A stretch of 33,033 nucleotides of DNA from Moorena sp. SIO3H5 (GTDB taxonomy: Bacteria > Cyanobacteriota > Cyanobacteriia > Cyanobacteriales > Coleofasciculaceae). The notes beneath the pieces are model-generated. The model saw nothing but the letters and a program-made list of their open reading frames with translations. It did not search any database and was not told the origin of the DNA. The translations under genes and the position numbers were made by a program. The number at the start of each line of letters is the position of its first letter. The stretch's first letter is position 1. Below are positions 26,190-33,033 of the stretch, piece by piece. The stretch lies in assembly GCF_010692395.1 (NCBI RefSeq), contig NZ_JAAHHS010000047.1, positions 1-33,033 on the forward strand, given 5' to 3'.

Positions 26190-26391
26190 ATCGGTTAAAC
26201 ACATTCAGAAGTGTTGAATCCGCAATAAACGTTTACCAAAATAGTTTATGTCTTTCTATCGTTGTTGTCAAGCGATGCAGCGGCGCATTCCTACTTCCTA
26301 CTCCCATTAACCCAGGACGAAAGTCCCTTAATCCATTGAGAACTTCTATATTAAATTCCCCAGACATATCATTTCCTAAAATGCTTAAAAA

Positions 26392-27564
26392 ATGATTCTC
26401 CAAATGCCTATTGCCTGGTTACAACTAGCGAGACAAAGAGTTCGTTTTCTGGTTGCTCTAGCTGGTATTGCGTTTATCGTTGTTCTTATTTTTATGCAAC
26501 TTGGGTTTAACGATTCTCTTTATACTAGTTCTGTCACGGTGCATCGAGTTATCGAAGGTGATATATTTTTAATTAGTTCCCAATATAAGTCATTGACCGC
26601 TAAGCAGAGCTTTCCTAGAGAGCGTTTATATCAGGCTCGGGGATTTAATGGTGTAGAATCAGTTAGTCCATTATATCTAAGATTTGCAAAATTCAAAAAT
26701 CCCATTACTGATCAAAAGTTCTCAATCTATGTTATTGGGTTTGATCCGGCAAAGCCTGTGCTTAATTTACCGGAAATAAATCAAAATCTGGATATTCTCA
26801 AACTTCCTAATGTAGTTTTATTTGACCGTAAGTCTAGACCTGATTTTGGACCAATTGCTGAAAACTTTGAGCAGGGAAACACGGAACAAACTATTGAAAT
26901 ATTTGGTTTTGCAGCCAGAAAAGGTTATCGAGTTAAGGTTGGAGGCTTGTTTAGCCTAGGACCTTCTTTTGGGGTGGACGGTAATTTGGTAGTTGGCGAC
27001 TCAACATTGTTCCGGATATTCGATGTCAATTCAGAAATGATTGATGTAGGAGTCATTAACCTCAAACCTGATGCGGATCAGGAAATGGTTTTAAAAAATT
27101 TGCGAAACCACTTATCTGAAGATGTTATAGTTTTTTCTTATCAAGAATTTATTGACTTTGAAAAAGACTATTGGAAGACAAGAACTCCGATTGGATTTAT
27201 ACTTAGTATGATGCTCGTTATGGCATCAGTTGTTGGGGTAGTGATTGTCTATCAAATTCTTCATAGTAATATTTCTACTAACTTAGTTGCCTATGCCACT
27301 CTAAAAGCAATTGGCTATCCAAATCAATACTTATTATCTGTAGTATTTCAGCAGTCTGTTATATTAGCTATTTTAGCCTATATTCCAGGCTTAGCAATCT
27401 CTATAGGTCTATATGATGTTGTCCAGAATGCTACTGGGTTACCAATGGAAATGAGAGTTAGTCAATCCTTTATAGTTTTAATAGTAACAATTGTAATGTG
27501 TTTTGCTTCTGGTGTATTAGCTGTTAACAAAATGCGGTCTGCTGATCCAGCTGATATTTTCTAA
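26392..27564 (+). CDS. devC: DevC-type ABC exporter permease
   Basis: A 390-residue FtsX/MacB-like permease of the DevC family. It begins with IAWLQLARQRVRFLVAL and one membrane segment at about 20-42, has a large extracytoplasmic domain (about 45-260) with family-typical DIFLIS and VESVSPLYL segments, and three further membrane segments at about 266-290, 315-345 and 358-378. It ends in MRSADPADIF, a usual C-terminus for the family. It should form the membrane channel energised by the DevA-type ATPase and connected to the DevB-type adaptor. A 202-base gap follows the adaptor gene and 69 bases precede the ATPase gene, consistent with one operon. Confidence 0.92.
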   Translation: MILQMPIAWLQLARQRVRFLVALAGIAFIVVLIFMQLGFNDSLYTSSVTVHRVIEGDIFLISSQYKSLTAKQSFPRERLYQARGFNGVESVSPLYLRFAKFKNPITDQKFSIYVIGFDPAKPVLNLPEINQNLDILKLPNVVLFDRKSRPDFGPIAENFEQGNTEQTIEIFGFAARKGYRVKVGGLFSLGPSFGVDGNLVVGDSTLFRIFDVNSEMIDVGVINLKPDADQEMVLKNLRNHLSEDVIVFSYQEFIDFEKDYWKTRTPIGFILSMMLVMASVVGVVIVYQILHSNISTNLVAYATLKAIGYPNQYLLSVVFQQSVILAILAYIPGLAISIGLYDVVQNATGLPMEMRVSQSFIVLIVTIVMCFASGVLAVNKMRSADPADIF

Positions 27565-27633
27565 CTTTCTTTTCATAAATTTGATACCCAGATTATAAAC
27601 TTTATAATTACTAGAGTATAATCCAAAAACTCG

Positions 27634-28374
27634 ATGTCCCAAGAAATTGTAATTGATATAAAAAAACTGAATCATTACTTGGGTCAACAGTCATTACGGA
27701 GCCAAATTTTATTTGACATTAATCTCGAAATAAAATCTGGAGAAATTGTAATTCTAACGGGGCCATCGGGGTCAGGTAAAACAACGTTGTTGACGTTAAT
27801 TGGAGGATTGCGTTCTGTACAAGAAGGAAGTCTAAAAATTATAGACCGAGAATTGTATGGCGCTAGTCCTGCCCAATTAGTATCAGTGCGTAGCCATATT
27901 GGTTATATTTTTCAAGCTCACAATTTACTAGAGTTCTTGACAGCCCGGGAAAATGTTCAAATGGCGATTGAACTGCATCGAGGCATCTCTAAGCGGGAAG
28001 CTCGCACTAGATCTGAAGCCATGCTCAAACTAGTTAAGCTCGGGGATCGAGTTAATCACTTCCCTCAAAACCTTTCTGGGGGTCAAAAACAACGGGTAGC
28101 CATTGCCCGTGCTTTAGTCAATCAGCCCAAATTGGTCTTAGCAGATGAACCAACTGCTGCTTTAGATAGTAAGACAGGTCGAGATGTGGTTGATATTATG
28201 CAACGACTAGCTCTTGAGCAAGAATGCGCTATTTTGATGGTGACTCACGATAACAGAATTTTGGATGTTGCTGATCGCATCCTTCGTATGGAAGACGGGT
28301 ATCTAGTCACACCACAGTCACCAGCTAATAACGAAGTAGAAAAGGCAAAAGCCGAAAGACAAATTGAAAATTAA
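27634..28374 (+). CDS. devA: DevA-type ABC exporter ATP-binding subunit
   Basis: This 246-residue ATPase has all expected motifs: Walker A GPSGSGKTT (43-51), Q-loop Gln94, signature LSGGQ (147-151), Walker B LVLADE with Glu172, and H-loop His205. It is the energy subunit of the adjacent permease and belongs to the MacB/LolD/DevA branch. The body of the family ends near residue 225; the last 20 or so residues (through EVEKAKAERQIEN) are charged and the TAA lies inside a GAAAATT repeat, so the tail may have been added by repeat growth. It shares the operon with the MFP and permease. Confidence 0.95.
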   Translation: MSQEIVIDIKKLNHYLGQQSLRSQILFDINLEIKSGEIVILTGPSGSGKTTLLTLIGGLRSVQEGSLKIIDRELYGASPAQLVSVRSHIGYIFQAHNLLEFLTARENVQMAIELHRGISKREARTRSEAMLKLVKLGDRVNHFPQNLSGGQKQRVAIARALVNQPKLVLADEPTAALDSKTGRDVVDIMQRLALEQECAILMVTHDNRILDVADRILRMEDGYLVTPQSPANNEVEKAKAERQIEN

Positions 28375-28441
28375 AAATTGAAAATTGAAAATTGCCATTA
28401 CTATCAATTAACTACAATTTTTAATAAAAAATTGGCAATTT
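28364..28441. repeat. TTGAAAA tandem repeat and hairpin at the devA 3' end
   Basis: AATTGAAAATT-type units run from within the last codons of the ATPase gene to about 28396. A 9-bp inverted repeat (AAATTGCCA at 28389-28397 with TGGCAATTT at 28433-28441) closes the segment. The hairpin lies between the exporter genes and the ACP gene and could attenuate or stabilise the transcript. Confidence 0.6.
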
Positions 28442-28487
28442 ATTTTTGACTAATTACCAATTAAAAATCACTAAAAAACTAAACAAA

Positions 28488-28769
28488 ATGCTTGAAACTA
28501 TCCCTGATAAAATCGATCAAGAATGTCATACTGAAGAAGCTATTCAAGCCTGGTTAGTTTCTCAACTCGCCGAAGGACTGGAGGTTGATCCTGAAGAGAT
28601 AGATATCCAGGAACCATTTGAAAGCTACAACCTAGAATCAGCAGATGCTTTGATTCTTTTAGGTAGATTAGAAAACTATCTTGGCCGTGAGGTATCTCCC
28701 ACCCTGTTGTGGAACTATCCCAACATCGAAGCCCTAGCAGAACGTTTAGCTGAAGATTCCAATAGTTAA
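28488..28769 (+). CDS. Free-standing acyl carrier protein
   Basis: The 93-residue protein starts best at ATG 28488; an upstream TTG at 28446 would add 14 residues translated from repeat-like AT-rich sequence. It is an acidic four-helix ACP with the phosphopantetheine serine at Ser51 in YNLESADAL. The usual Asp before the serine is Glu here, which is common in stand-alone cyanobacterial PKS carriers. The ending NYPNIEALAERLAE is typical of helix IV. It lies 113 bases after the ATPase gene and 55 bases before the PKS gene, so it probably supplies the acyl starter to that PKS. A PPTase is needed and is not in the window. Confidence 0.88.
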   Translation: MLETIPDKIDQECHTEEAIQAWLVSQLAEGLEVDPEEIDIQEPFESYNLESADALILLGRLENYLGREVSPTLLWNYPNIEALAERLAEDSNS

Positions 28770-28824
28770 ACATCAAGCAGCCAGTAGTGGTAATCATGAC
28801 CAAAGTTCAGATGAAGGTTAAGAA

Positions 28825-31800
28825 ATGGATGCGATCGCAATTATTGGTCTAGGTTGTCGTTTTCCTGGTGCCAGAAACCCCGAGGAGTATTGGCGGCTCC
28901 TATGTAACGGGGTAGATGCCATTACAGAAGTACCAGCCGATCGGTGGGATATCGATGCGTTCTACGATCCTAAACCTGGTACTCCTGGAAAAATGAGTAC
29001 TCGGTGGGGTGGCTTTTTAGAACAAGTAGATCAATTTGACCCCCAATTTTTTGGAATTACTCCGAGAGAGACAGTTTATATCGACCCCCAGCAGCGACTT
29101 TTGCTAGAGGTAGCTTGGGAAGCCCTGGACAATGCTGGGCAGGTACTAGAAAAACTAGCCCACAGTAACACAGGTGTTTTTGTTGGTATTTCTGCCGGTG
29201 ATTACCACCAGCGCTTTCAGGAAGGAGGGTATAGTGCCATCAATGCCTACATGGGGACTGGTAATGCTTTAAGTATTGCTGCTAACCGCCTCTCCTACTT
29301 ATTTGATTTTCGAGGACCGAGTATGGCGATTGACACAGCCTGTTCCTCTTCATTGGTGGCTGTGCATCTTGCCTGTCAAAGTCTGCAGAGTGGAGAGTCT
29401 AATTTAGCCTTGGCGGGTGGAGTTAATCTGCTGCTGTCTCCACAGTTGACCATCATTTTCTCTCAGGCACAAATGATGGCTACAGATGGGCGTTGTAAAA
29501 CTTTTGATGCTAGAGCCAACGGTTATGTCCGAGGAGAAGGCTGCGGTATCGTAGTACTCAAACGTCTAGACGATGCGATTAGAGACAATGACAATATCAT
29601 TGCTCTGATCAAGGGTTCAGCCCTTAACCAAGATGGCCGTAGCAACGGACTTACCGCTCCCAATGGTCCATCTCAAGAAGCAGTTATCCGCCAAGCCTTG
29701 GCAAATGCTGGAGTGGCACCAGCTCAAATTAACTATGTCGAAGCTCACGGTACAGGCACTCCCCTAGGAGACCCAATTGAGGCGGAAGCACTAGGGGCTG
29801 TGTTGAGTCAAGACCGTTCCCCGGACAACCCCTGTATTATCGGTTCCGCTAAAACCAATATCGGTCATCTAGAATCTGCCGCTGGCATTGCTGGTCTAAT
29901 TAAGGTAGCGCTATCGTTACATCATGGCAAGATACCACCGAGCCTGCATTTCCAAACAGCGAATCCCTATATTGCCTTCGAGAAACTTCTGCTTCAGGTA
30001 CAGCAAAGCCTGACCCCTTGGCCGGAAACCGATGGTCTAGCTTTGGCTGGCTTGAGTTCCTTTGGTTTTGGCGGAACTAACGCCCATATAATTCTAGGGC
30101 AAGCTCCCCAAACAGATGAGGAGTTGGAGAAAAACACAGTTGTTTCTCCTGAGATCTCCTCGTCACCTTATCTGCTTCCCTTATCTGCTCGCAGTCCAGA
30201 AGCTCTCAGAGCTTTAGCTCAGCAGTATCAGGAATTCCTAACACCTGCAGCGTCTGGTAGCACTGCTTCATTATCAGACATTTGTTATACAGCTAGTGTA
30301 CGACGTTCTAATCATGACCACCGTTTGTCCCTGGTATTTCAAAACGGTGAGGAACTGACCGAGGGCCTTAAAGCATTTTGCTCTGGAGAAACTTACTCTG
30401 GTCTGTCTTGGGGTCGTAAGCAACGGAACCGGCGTCCTAAGCTAGTTTTTGTCTTTTCTGGTCAAGGACCCCAATGGTGGGGGATGGGGCGTGAATTATT
30501 ATCTACTGAACCGGTCTTTTCTTCCACTATAGAGAAGTGCGATCAGCTACTACGTTCTTATGCCAACTGGTCACTGCTGGAAGAACTGACTGCTAATGAG
30601 GCAACATCCCGCTTAGCAGAAACTGAGATTGCTCAGCCAGCTATTTTTGCCTTGCAAGTTGCTTTAGCTGCTTTGTGGCGGTCTTGGGGAATAGAACCGA
30701 AGGCCATTATCGGCCATAGCGTGGGAGAAGTAGCAGCAGCTCATGTTGCGGGAGCTCTTAGCTTGGAGGATGCAGTCCAAGTTGTTTTCCACCGTGCTCG
30801 CTTAATGCAGCAGGCAACAGGTTTTGGGAAAATGGCAGCTGTGGAGTTGTCCGTAGCTGAGGCAGAAGAACTCTTAGCTAAGTATAGCGGTCGTCTTTCT
30901 ATTGCTGCCATCAATAGTCCTACCTCACTGGTTCTATCAGGTGAAGCAGCAGCCCTGGAAGAAGTGCTTGAGTCCCTTGAGCAGCGACAGATTTTCTGTA
31001 AGATGATGCGGGTGAATTATGCTTTCCACAGTCCCCAGATGGAGCCGTATCAAGATCAATTAGTGCGATCGCTTCAAGGAATTACACCTCAAACTGCATC
31101 TATTCGAATCATCTCAACCGTTACAGGTCTAGCTCATGAGGGTGAAAATTTTGATGCTGCCTACTGGGGACGCAATATCAGAGAGCCCGTGCGTTTTGGG
31201 GCTGCTATTGATAAACTCATCAAGACTAAGCATAATCTATTTGTAGAGATTAGCCCCCACCCAGTCCTAGGGATAAATATCTCCCAGTGTCTGAAAAACT
31301 CAGACAAAAACGGAACAGTATTGCCTTCTCTACGGCGACAGCAACCGGAAACAGCAGTTATGTTGGGTTCTTTGGGTACTCTCTACACCCAGGGCTACTC
31401 AGTAGACTGGAGCCGACGCTATCCATCTGGGGGTCAGTGTATTTCCTTGCCCTCTTATCCTTGGCAGCGATCGCGTTACTGGTTGGATGTAGTTCCTAAC
31501 TCAACTGAACAGGAGAGTTCAGGAGTAACCCTAACCGTGAGCATGCCATCAGAACTTAATGGGAAATCCAGCCCTAATGATGGTGTCGCACCAGAAGCTA
31601 AGCCAAGTCTAACCCGCGCTAAATTGCTGGCAGCAGAACCAGAAGAACGCCAGGGACTGTTGGGGTCTTACTTGACAGAATTATTAGCCAGGGTTATGGG
31701 AATTGGTGTCAGCCAACTGGACTTACAGCAGCCCCTTCATAGCATAGGACTTGACTCCATAGTGGGTGTTGAGCTCAGAAATCAAATTGAGACTGATCTG

Positions 31801-32751
31801 GAGGTGCTTGTTCCTCTAGAATACTTCATTGGTTTGAGCATTGAAGATTTTATCACCCAAGTTCTCCTGCTGGTTGTTAAAGAAGCCAACTCATCACCTA
31901 ATCAAGGAACTGAAGGCAAACCAAGCAGTACGGACTCGATGGATTCAACTAATGAGTCTTCAGGGACAATCACTTCTTCAGAGAAGCTAGTACTTCAAGC
32001 CAATCTTTGGGTCACCCGTCCAAAGCTCAATCTAAGAGCAAAACTACGTCTATTCTGCTTTCCTTATGCCGGAGCTGGTGCTTCTATCTTCCGCTCTTGG
32101 TTAGAATTTCTACCACCAGACATTGAGGTTTGTTCAATTCAACTGCCTGGGCGAGAAAACCGACTCCAAGAAGAGCCATTTACTCGCCTTTCAGCTTTGA
32201 TTCAGGCACTAACACCTGTTTTACGTTCTTACTTAGACATTCCTTTTGCCTTTTTCGGTCACAGTTTAGGAGCGTTAATCAGCTTTGAGCTTGCCCGTGA
32301 GTTACGCAAACAGAACTTACCGAGCCCAGTTCACTTATTTGTTTCTGCAAGCGCTGCTCCTCAGGTACCGGATCTGAATCTACCCATCCATCGACTGCCT
32401 GATGAAGAGTTTATCGAGTCACTAGGTCGCTTAAATGGAACACCAGAGGAAACATTACAAAACCCTGAGCTGATGGAGCTATTCCTACCGGTGTTGCGAG
32501 CAGACTTTGCGATTTTGGAAACTTACTTCTACTCCAGTGCAGATCCCCTCGATTGCCCAATCACAGTGTTTGGTGGCAAATCCGACCCCAAAGTCAGTGA
32601 TTCGCAACTTGAGGCTTGGCGCAAGCAGACCGAGAGAGAGTTCACCATGCAAATGTTTCCAGGCGACCACTTCTTCCTGAAGAGCCATGACCAGCTTTTA
32701 TTGGAAGCGATCGCTACCCAACTTAGCCAACTTGTCAAGGTGATGGAGTGA
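28825..32751 (+). CDS. One-module type I PKS: KS-AT-ACP-TE
   Basis: A 1308-residue protein. KS (1-430): Cys173 (TACSSS), His308 (HGTGT), His348 (NIGHL). AT (about 535-820): Ser632 (GHSVGE) and His735 in YAFHSPQM; Phe before His points to malonyl-CoA. A post-AT region with [15 protein letters not shown] follows. ACP (about 940-1010): Ser978 in GLDSIVG. A type II-like thioesterase (about 1065-1300): Ser1147 (GHSLGA), Asp1254 and His1282 (GDHFFL). No KR, DH or ER is present, so the module would add one C2 unit as an unreduced beta-keto group and release it by hydrolysis or a related step. GAAGG eight or so bases before the ATG is a plausible ribosome binding site. The TGA lies inside an 8-bp tandem repeat. 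The architecture is certain; the role as last step of a lipid pathway is inferred from neighbours. Confidence 0.95.
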   Translation: MDAIAIIGLGCRFPGARNPEEYWRLLCNGVDAITEVPADRWDIDAFYDPKPGTPGKMSTRWGGFLEQVDQFDPQFFGITPRETVYIDPQQRLLLEVAWEALDNAGQVLEKLAHSNTGVFVGISAGDYHQRFQEGGYSAINAYMGTGNALSIAANRLSYLFDFRGPSMAIDTACSSSLVAVHLACQSLQSGESNLALAGGVNLLLSPQLTIIFSQAQMMATDGRCKTFDARANGYVRGEGCGIVVLKRLDDAIRDNDNIIALIKGSALNQDGRSNGLTAPNGPSQEAVIRQALANAGVAPAQINYVEAHGTGTPLGDPIEAEALGAVLSQDRSPDNPCIIGSAKTNIGHLESAAGIAGLIKVALSLHHGKIPPSLHFQTANPYIAFEKLLLQVQQSLTPWPETDGLALAGLSSFGFGGTNAHIILGQAPQTDEELEKNTVVSPEISSSPYLLPLSARSPEALRALAQQYQEFLTPAASGSTASLSDICYTASVRRSNHDHRLSLVFQNGEELTEGLKAFCSGETYSGLSWGRKQRNRRPKLVFVFSGQGPQWWGMGRELLSTEPVFSSTIEKCDQLLRSYANWSLLEELTANEATSRLAETEIAQPAIFALQVALAALWRSWGIEPKAIIGHSVGEVAAAHVAGALSLEDAVQVVFHRARLMQQATGFGKMAAVELSVAEAEELLAKYSGRLSIAAINSPTSLVLSGEAAALEEVLESLEQRQIFCKMMRVNYAFHSPQMEPYQDQLVRSLQGITPQTASIRIISTVTGLAHEGENFDAAYWGRNIREPVRFGAAIDKLIKTKHNLFVEISPHPVLGINISQCLKNSDKNGTVLPSLRRQQPETAVMLGSLGTLYTQGYSVDWSRRYPSGGQCISLPSYPWQRSRYWLDVVPNSTEQESSGVTLTVSMPSELNGKSSPNDGVAPEAKPSLTRAKLLAAEPEERQGLLGSYLTELLARVMGIGVSQLDLQQPLHSIGLDSIVGVELRNQIETDLEVLVPLEYFIGLSIEDFITQVLLLVVKEANSSPNQGTEGKPSSTDSMDSTNESSGTITSSEKLVLQANLWVTRPKLNLRAKLRLFCFPYAGAGASIFRSWLEFLPPDIEVCSIQLPGRENRLQEEPFTRLSALIQALTPVLRSYLDIPFAFFGHSLGALISFELARELRKQNLPSPVHLFVSASAAPQVPDLNLPIHRLPDEEFIESLGRLNGTPEETLQNPELMELFLPVLRADFAILETYFYSSADPLDCPITVFGGKSDPKVSDSQLEAWRKQTEREFTMQMFPGDHFFLKSHDQLLLEAIATQLSQLVKVME

Positions 32752-32787
32752 TGGAGTGATGGAGTGATGGGGTGATGGGGTGATGGG
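32740..32787. repeat. 8-bp tandem repeat (GTGATGGA/G) x6 overlapping the PKS stop
   Basis: Three GTGATGGA units and three GTGATGGG units follow one another exactly. The array begins in the last three codons of the PKS gene (VME) and supplies its TGA at 32749-32751. It belongs to the same family as 1740-1812. Confidence 0.9.
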
Positions 32788-32879
32788 ATGGTGTCAAATC
32801 CCACTCCCTGATCGAGAGTAGCCTACCACCGAGATACTATTCCTCACAACAAAGAATAACAATCTTCCTAATCTAAGTG

Positions 32880-32921
32880 CTAACTACTAACTACTAACTA
32901 CTAATTACTAACCACTAACCA
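32880..32921. repeat. Heptamer array (CTAACTA and variants) x6
   Basis: Three CTAACTA units, one CTAATTA and two CTAACCA, followed by a degenerate CTATTTT. This is another STRR-like array in the non-coding stretch after the PKS gene. Confidence 0.85.
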
Positions 32922-32980
32922 CTATTTTGACAAAGCAGCAAAATCCTTCAACCTTGGCCAAAAGCCCACCCTAAGCGAAA

Positions 32981-33033
32981 AACCGACTAACTTTCAACCT
33001 TAAACCAACTAACTTTCAACCAACTAACTTTTA
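32981..33033. repeat. Repeats of ACTAACTTTCAACC at the right edge
   Basis: Three copies of ACTAACTTT, mostly extended to CAACC, run to the end of the window. The segment just before it (CCTTGGCCAAAAGCC, about 32952-32966) looks like a decayed dispersed palindrome. No gene is seen between 32752 and the edge. Confidence 0.65.

Noticed and set aside
28825..32751. Assigning the symbol hglB to the PKS gene
   Set aside because: The protein ends in a thioesterase, not the reductase-type release domain expected for HglB, and it lacks other identifying features.

Overview
The window looks like chromosomal DNA of a large-genome filamentous cyanobacterium, possibly a Moorena-type marine one. The reasons are at least ten HIP1 octamers (GCGATCGC, e.g. 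7768, 11875, 16973, 19341, 25767, 28831, 32707), many heptamer short tandem repeat (STRR-like) arrays, DevBCA-family exporter genes and secondary-lipid synthases of the PUFA-synthase / heterocyst-glycolipid class. The genus is an inference from style, not from a marker gene.

Minus-strand block (19789 down to 1901). Seven genes read in one direction and look like one biosynthetic unit: a giant PfaA-like synthase (KS-AT-long repetitive linker-ACP-ACP-ACP-structural half of a KR); a KR catalytic half fused to a dehydratase; a KS-CLF-AT protein combining PfaC-like and PfaB-like parts; a small exported protein; a PfaD-like flavin enoyl reductase; an AurF-like diiron oxygenase; and a plant-type [2Fe-2S] ferredoxin. 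Together they could build an acyl chain iteratively, reduce it fully or partly, and oxidise it with a dedicated diiron enzyme. No FabA-type dehydratase/isomerase is seen, so the product is more likely a saturated or hydroxylated long chain than a true polyunsaturated fatty acid.

Middle (19790-24884). This gene-poor stretch holds a truncated short-chain dehydrogenase remnant, a seven-bladed SBBP propeller protein with an RTX-like N-terminus, a duplicated propeller-blade fragment behind it, dispersed direct repeats and AT-rich spacer.

Plus-strand block (24885-32751). A DevB/DevC/DevA-type exporter is followed by a free ACP and a one-module PKS (KS-AT-ACP-TE) without reducing domains. The plausible joint model is that the minus-strand synthase makes a long acyl chain, the plus-strand ACP/PKS extends and releases it, and the DevBCA-type pump exports the lipid with an outer-membrane TolC partner encoded elsewhere. 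No phosphopantetheinyl transferase, TolC or glycosyltransferase is in the window.

Left edge. A partial gene for an unknown membrane or exported protein runs off the start, followed by a lipoprotein gene on the plus strand.

The most unusual features are the KR split between two proteins, the synthase-plus-diiron-oxygenase combination, the nested repeats in the synthase linker, the paired 18-residue repeats in both arms of the DevB hairpin, and the repeated occurrence of stop codons inside or at the edge of repeat arrays.
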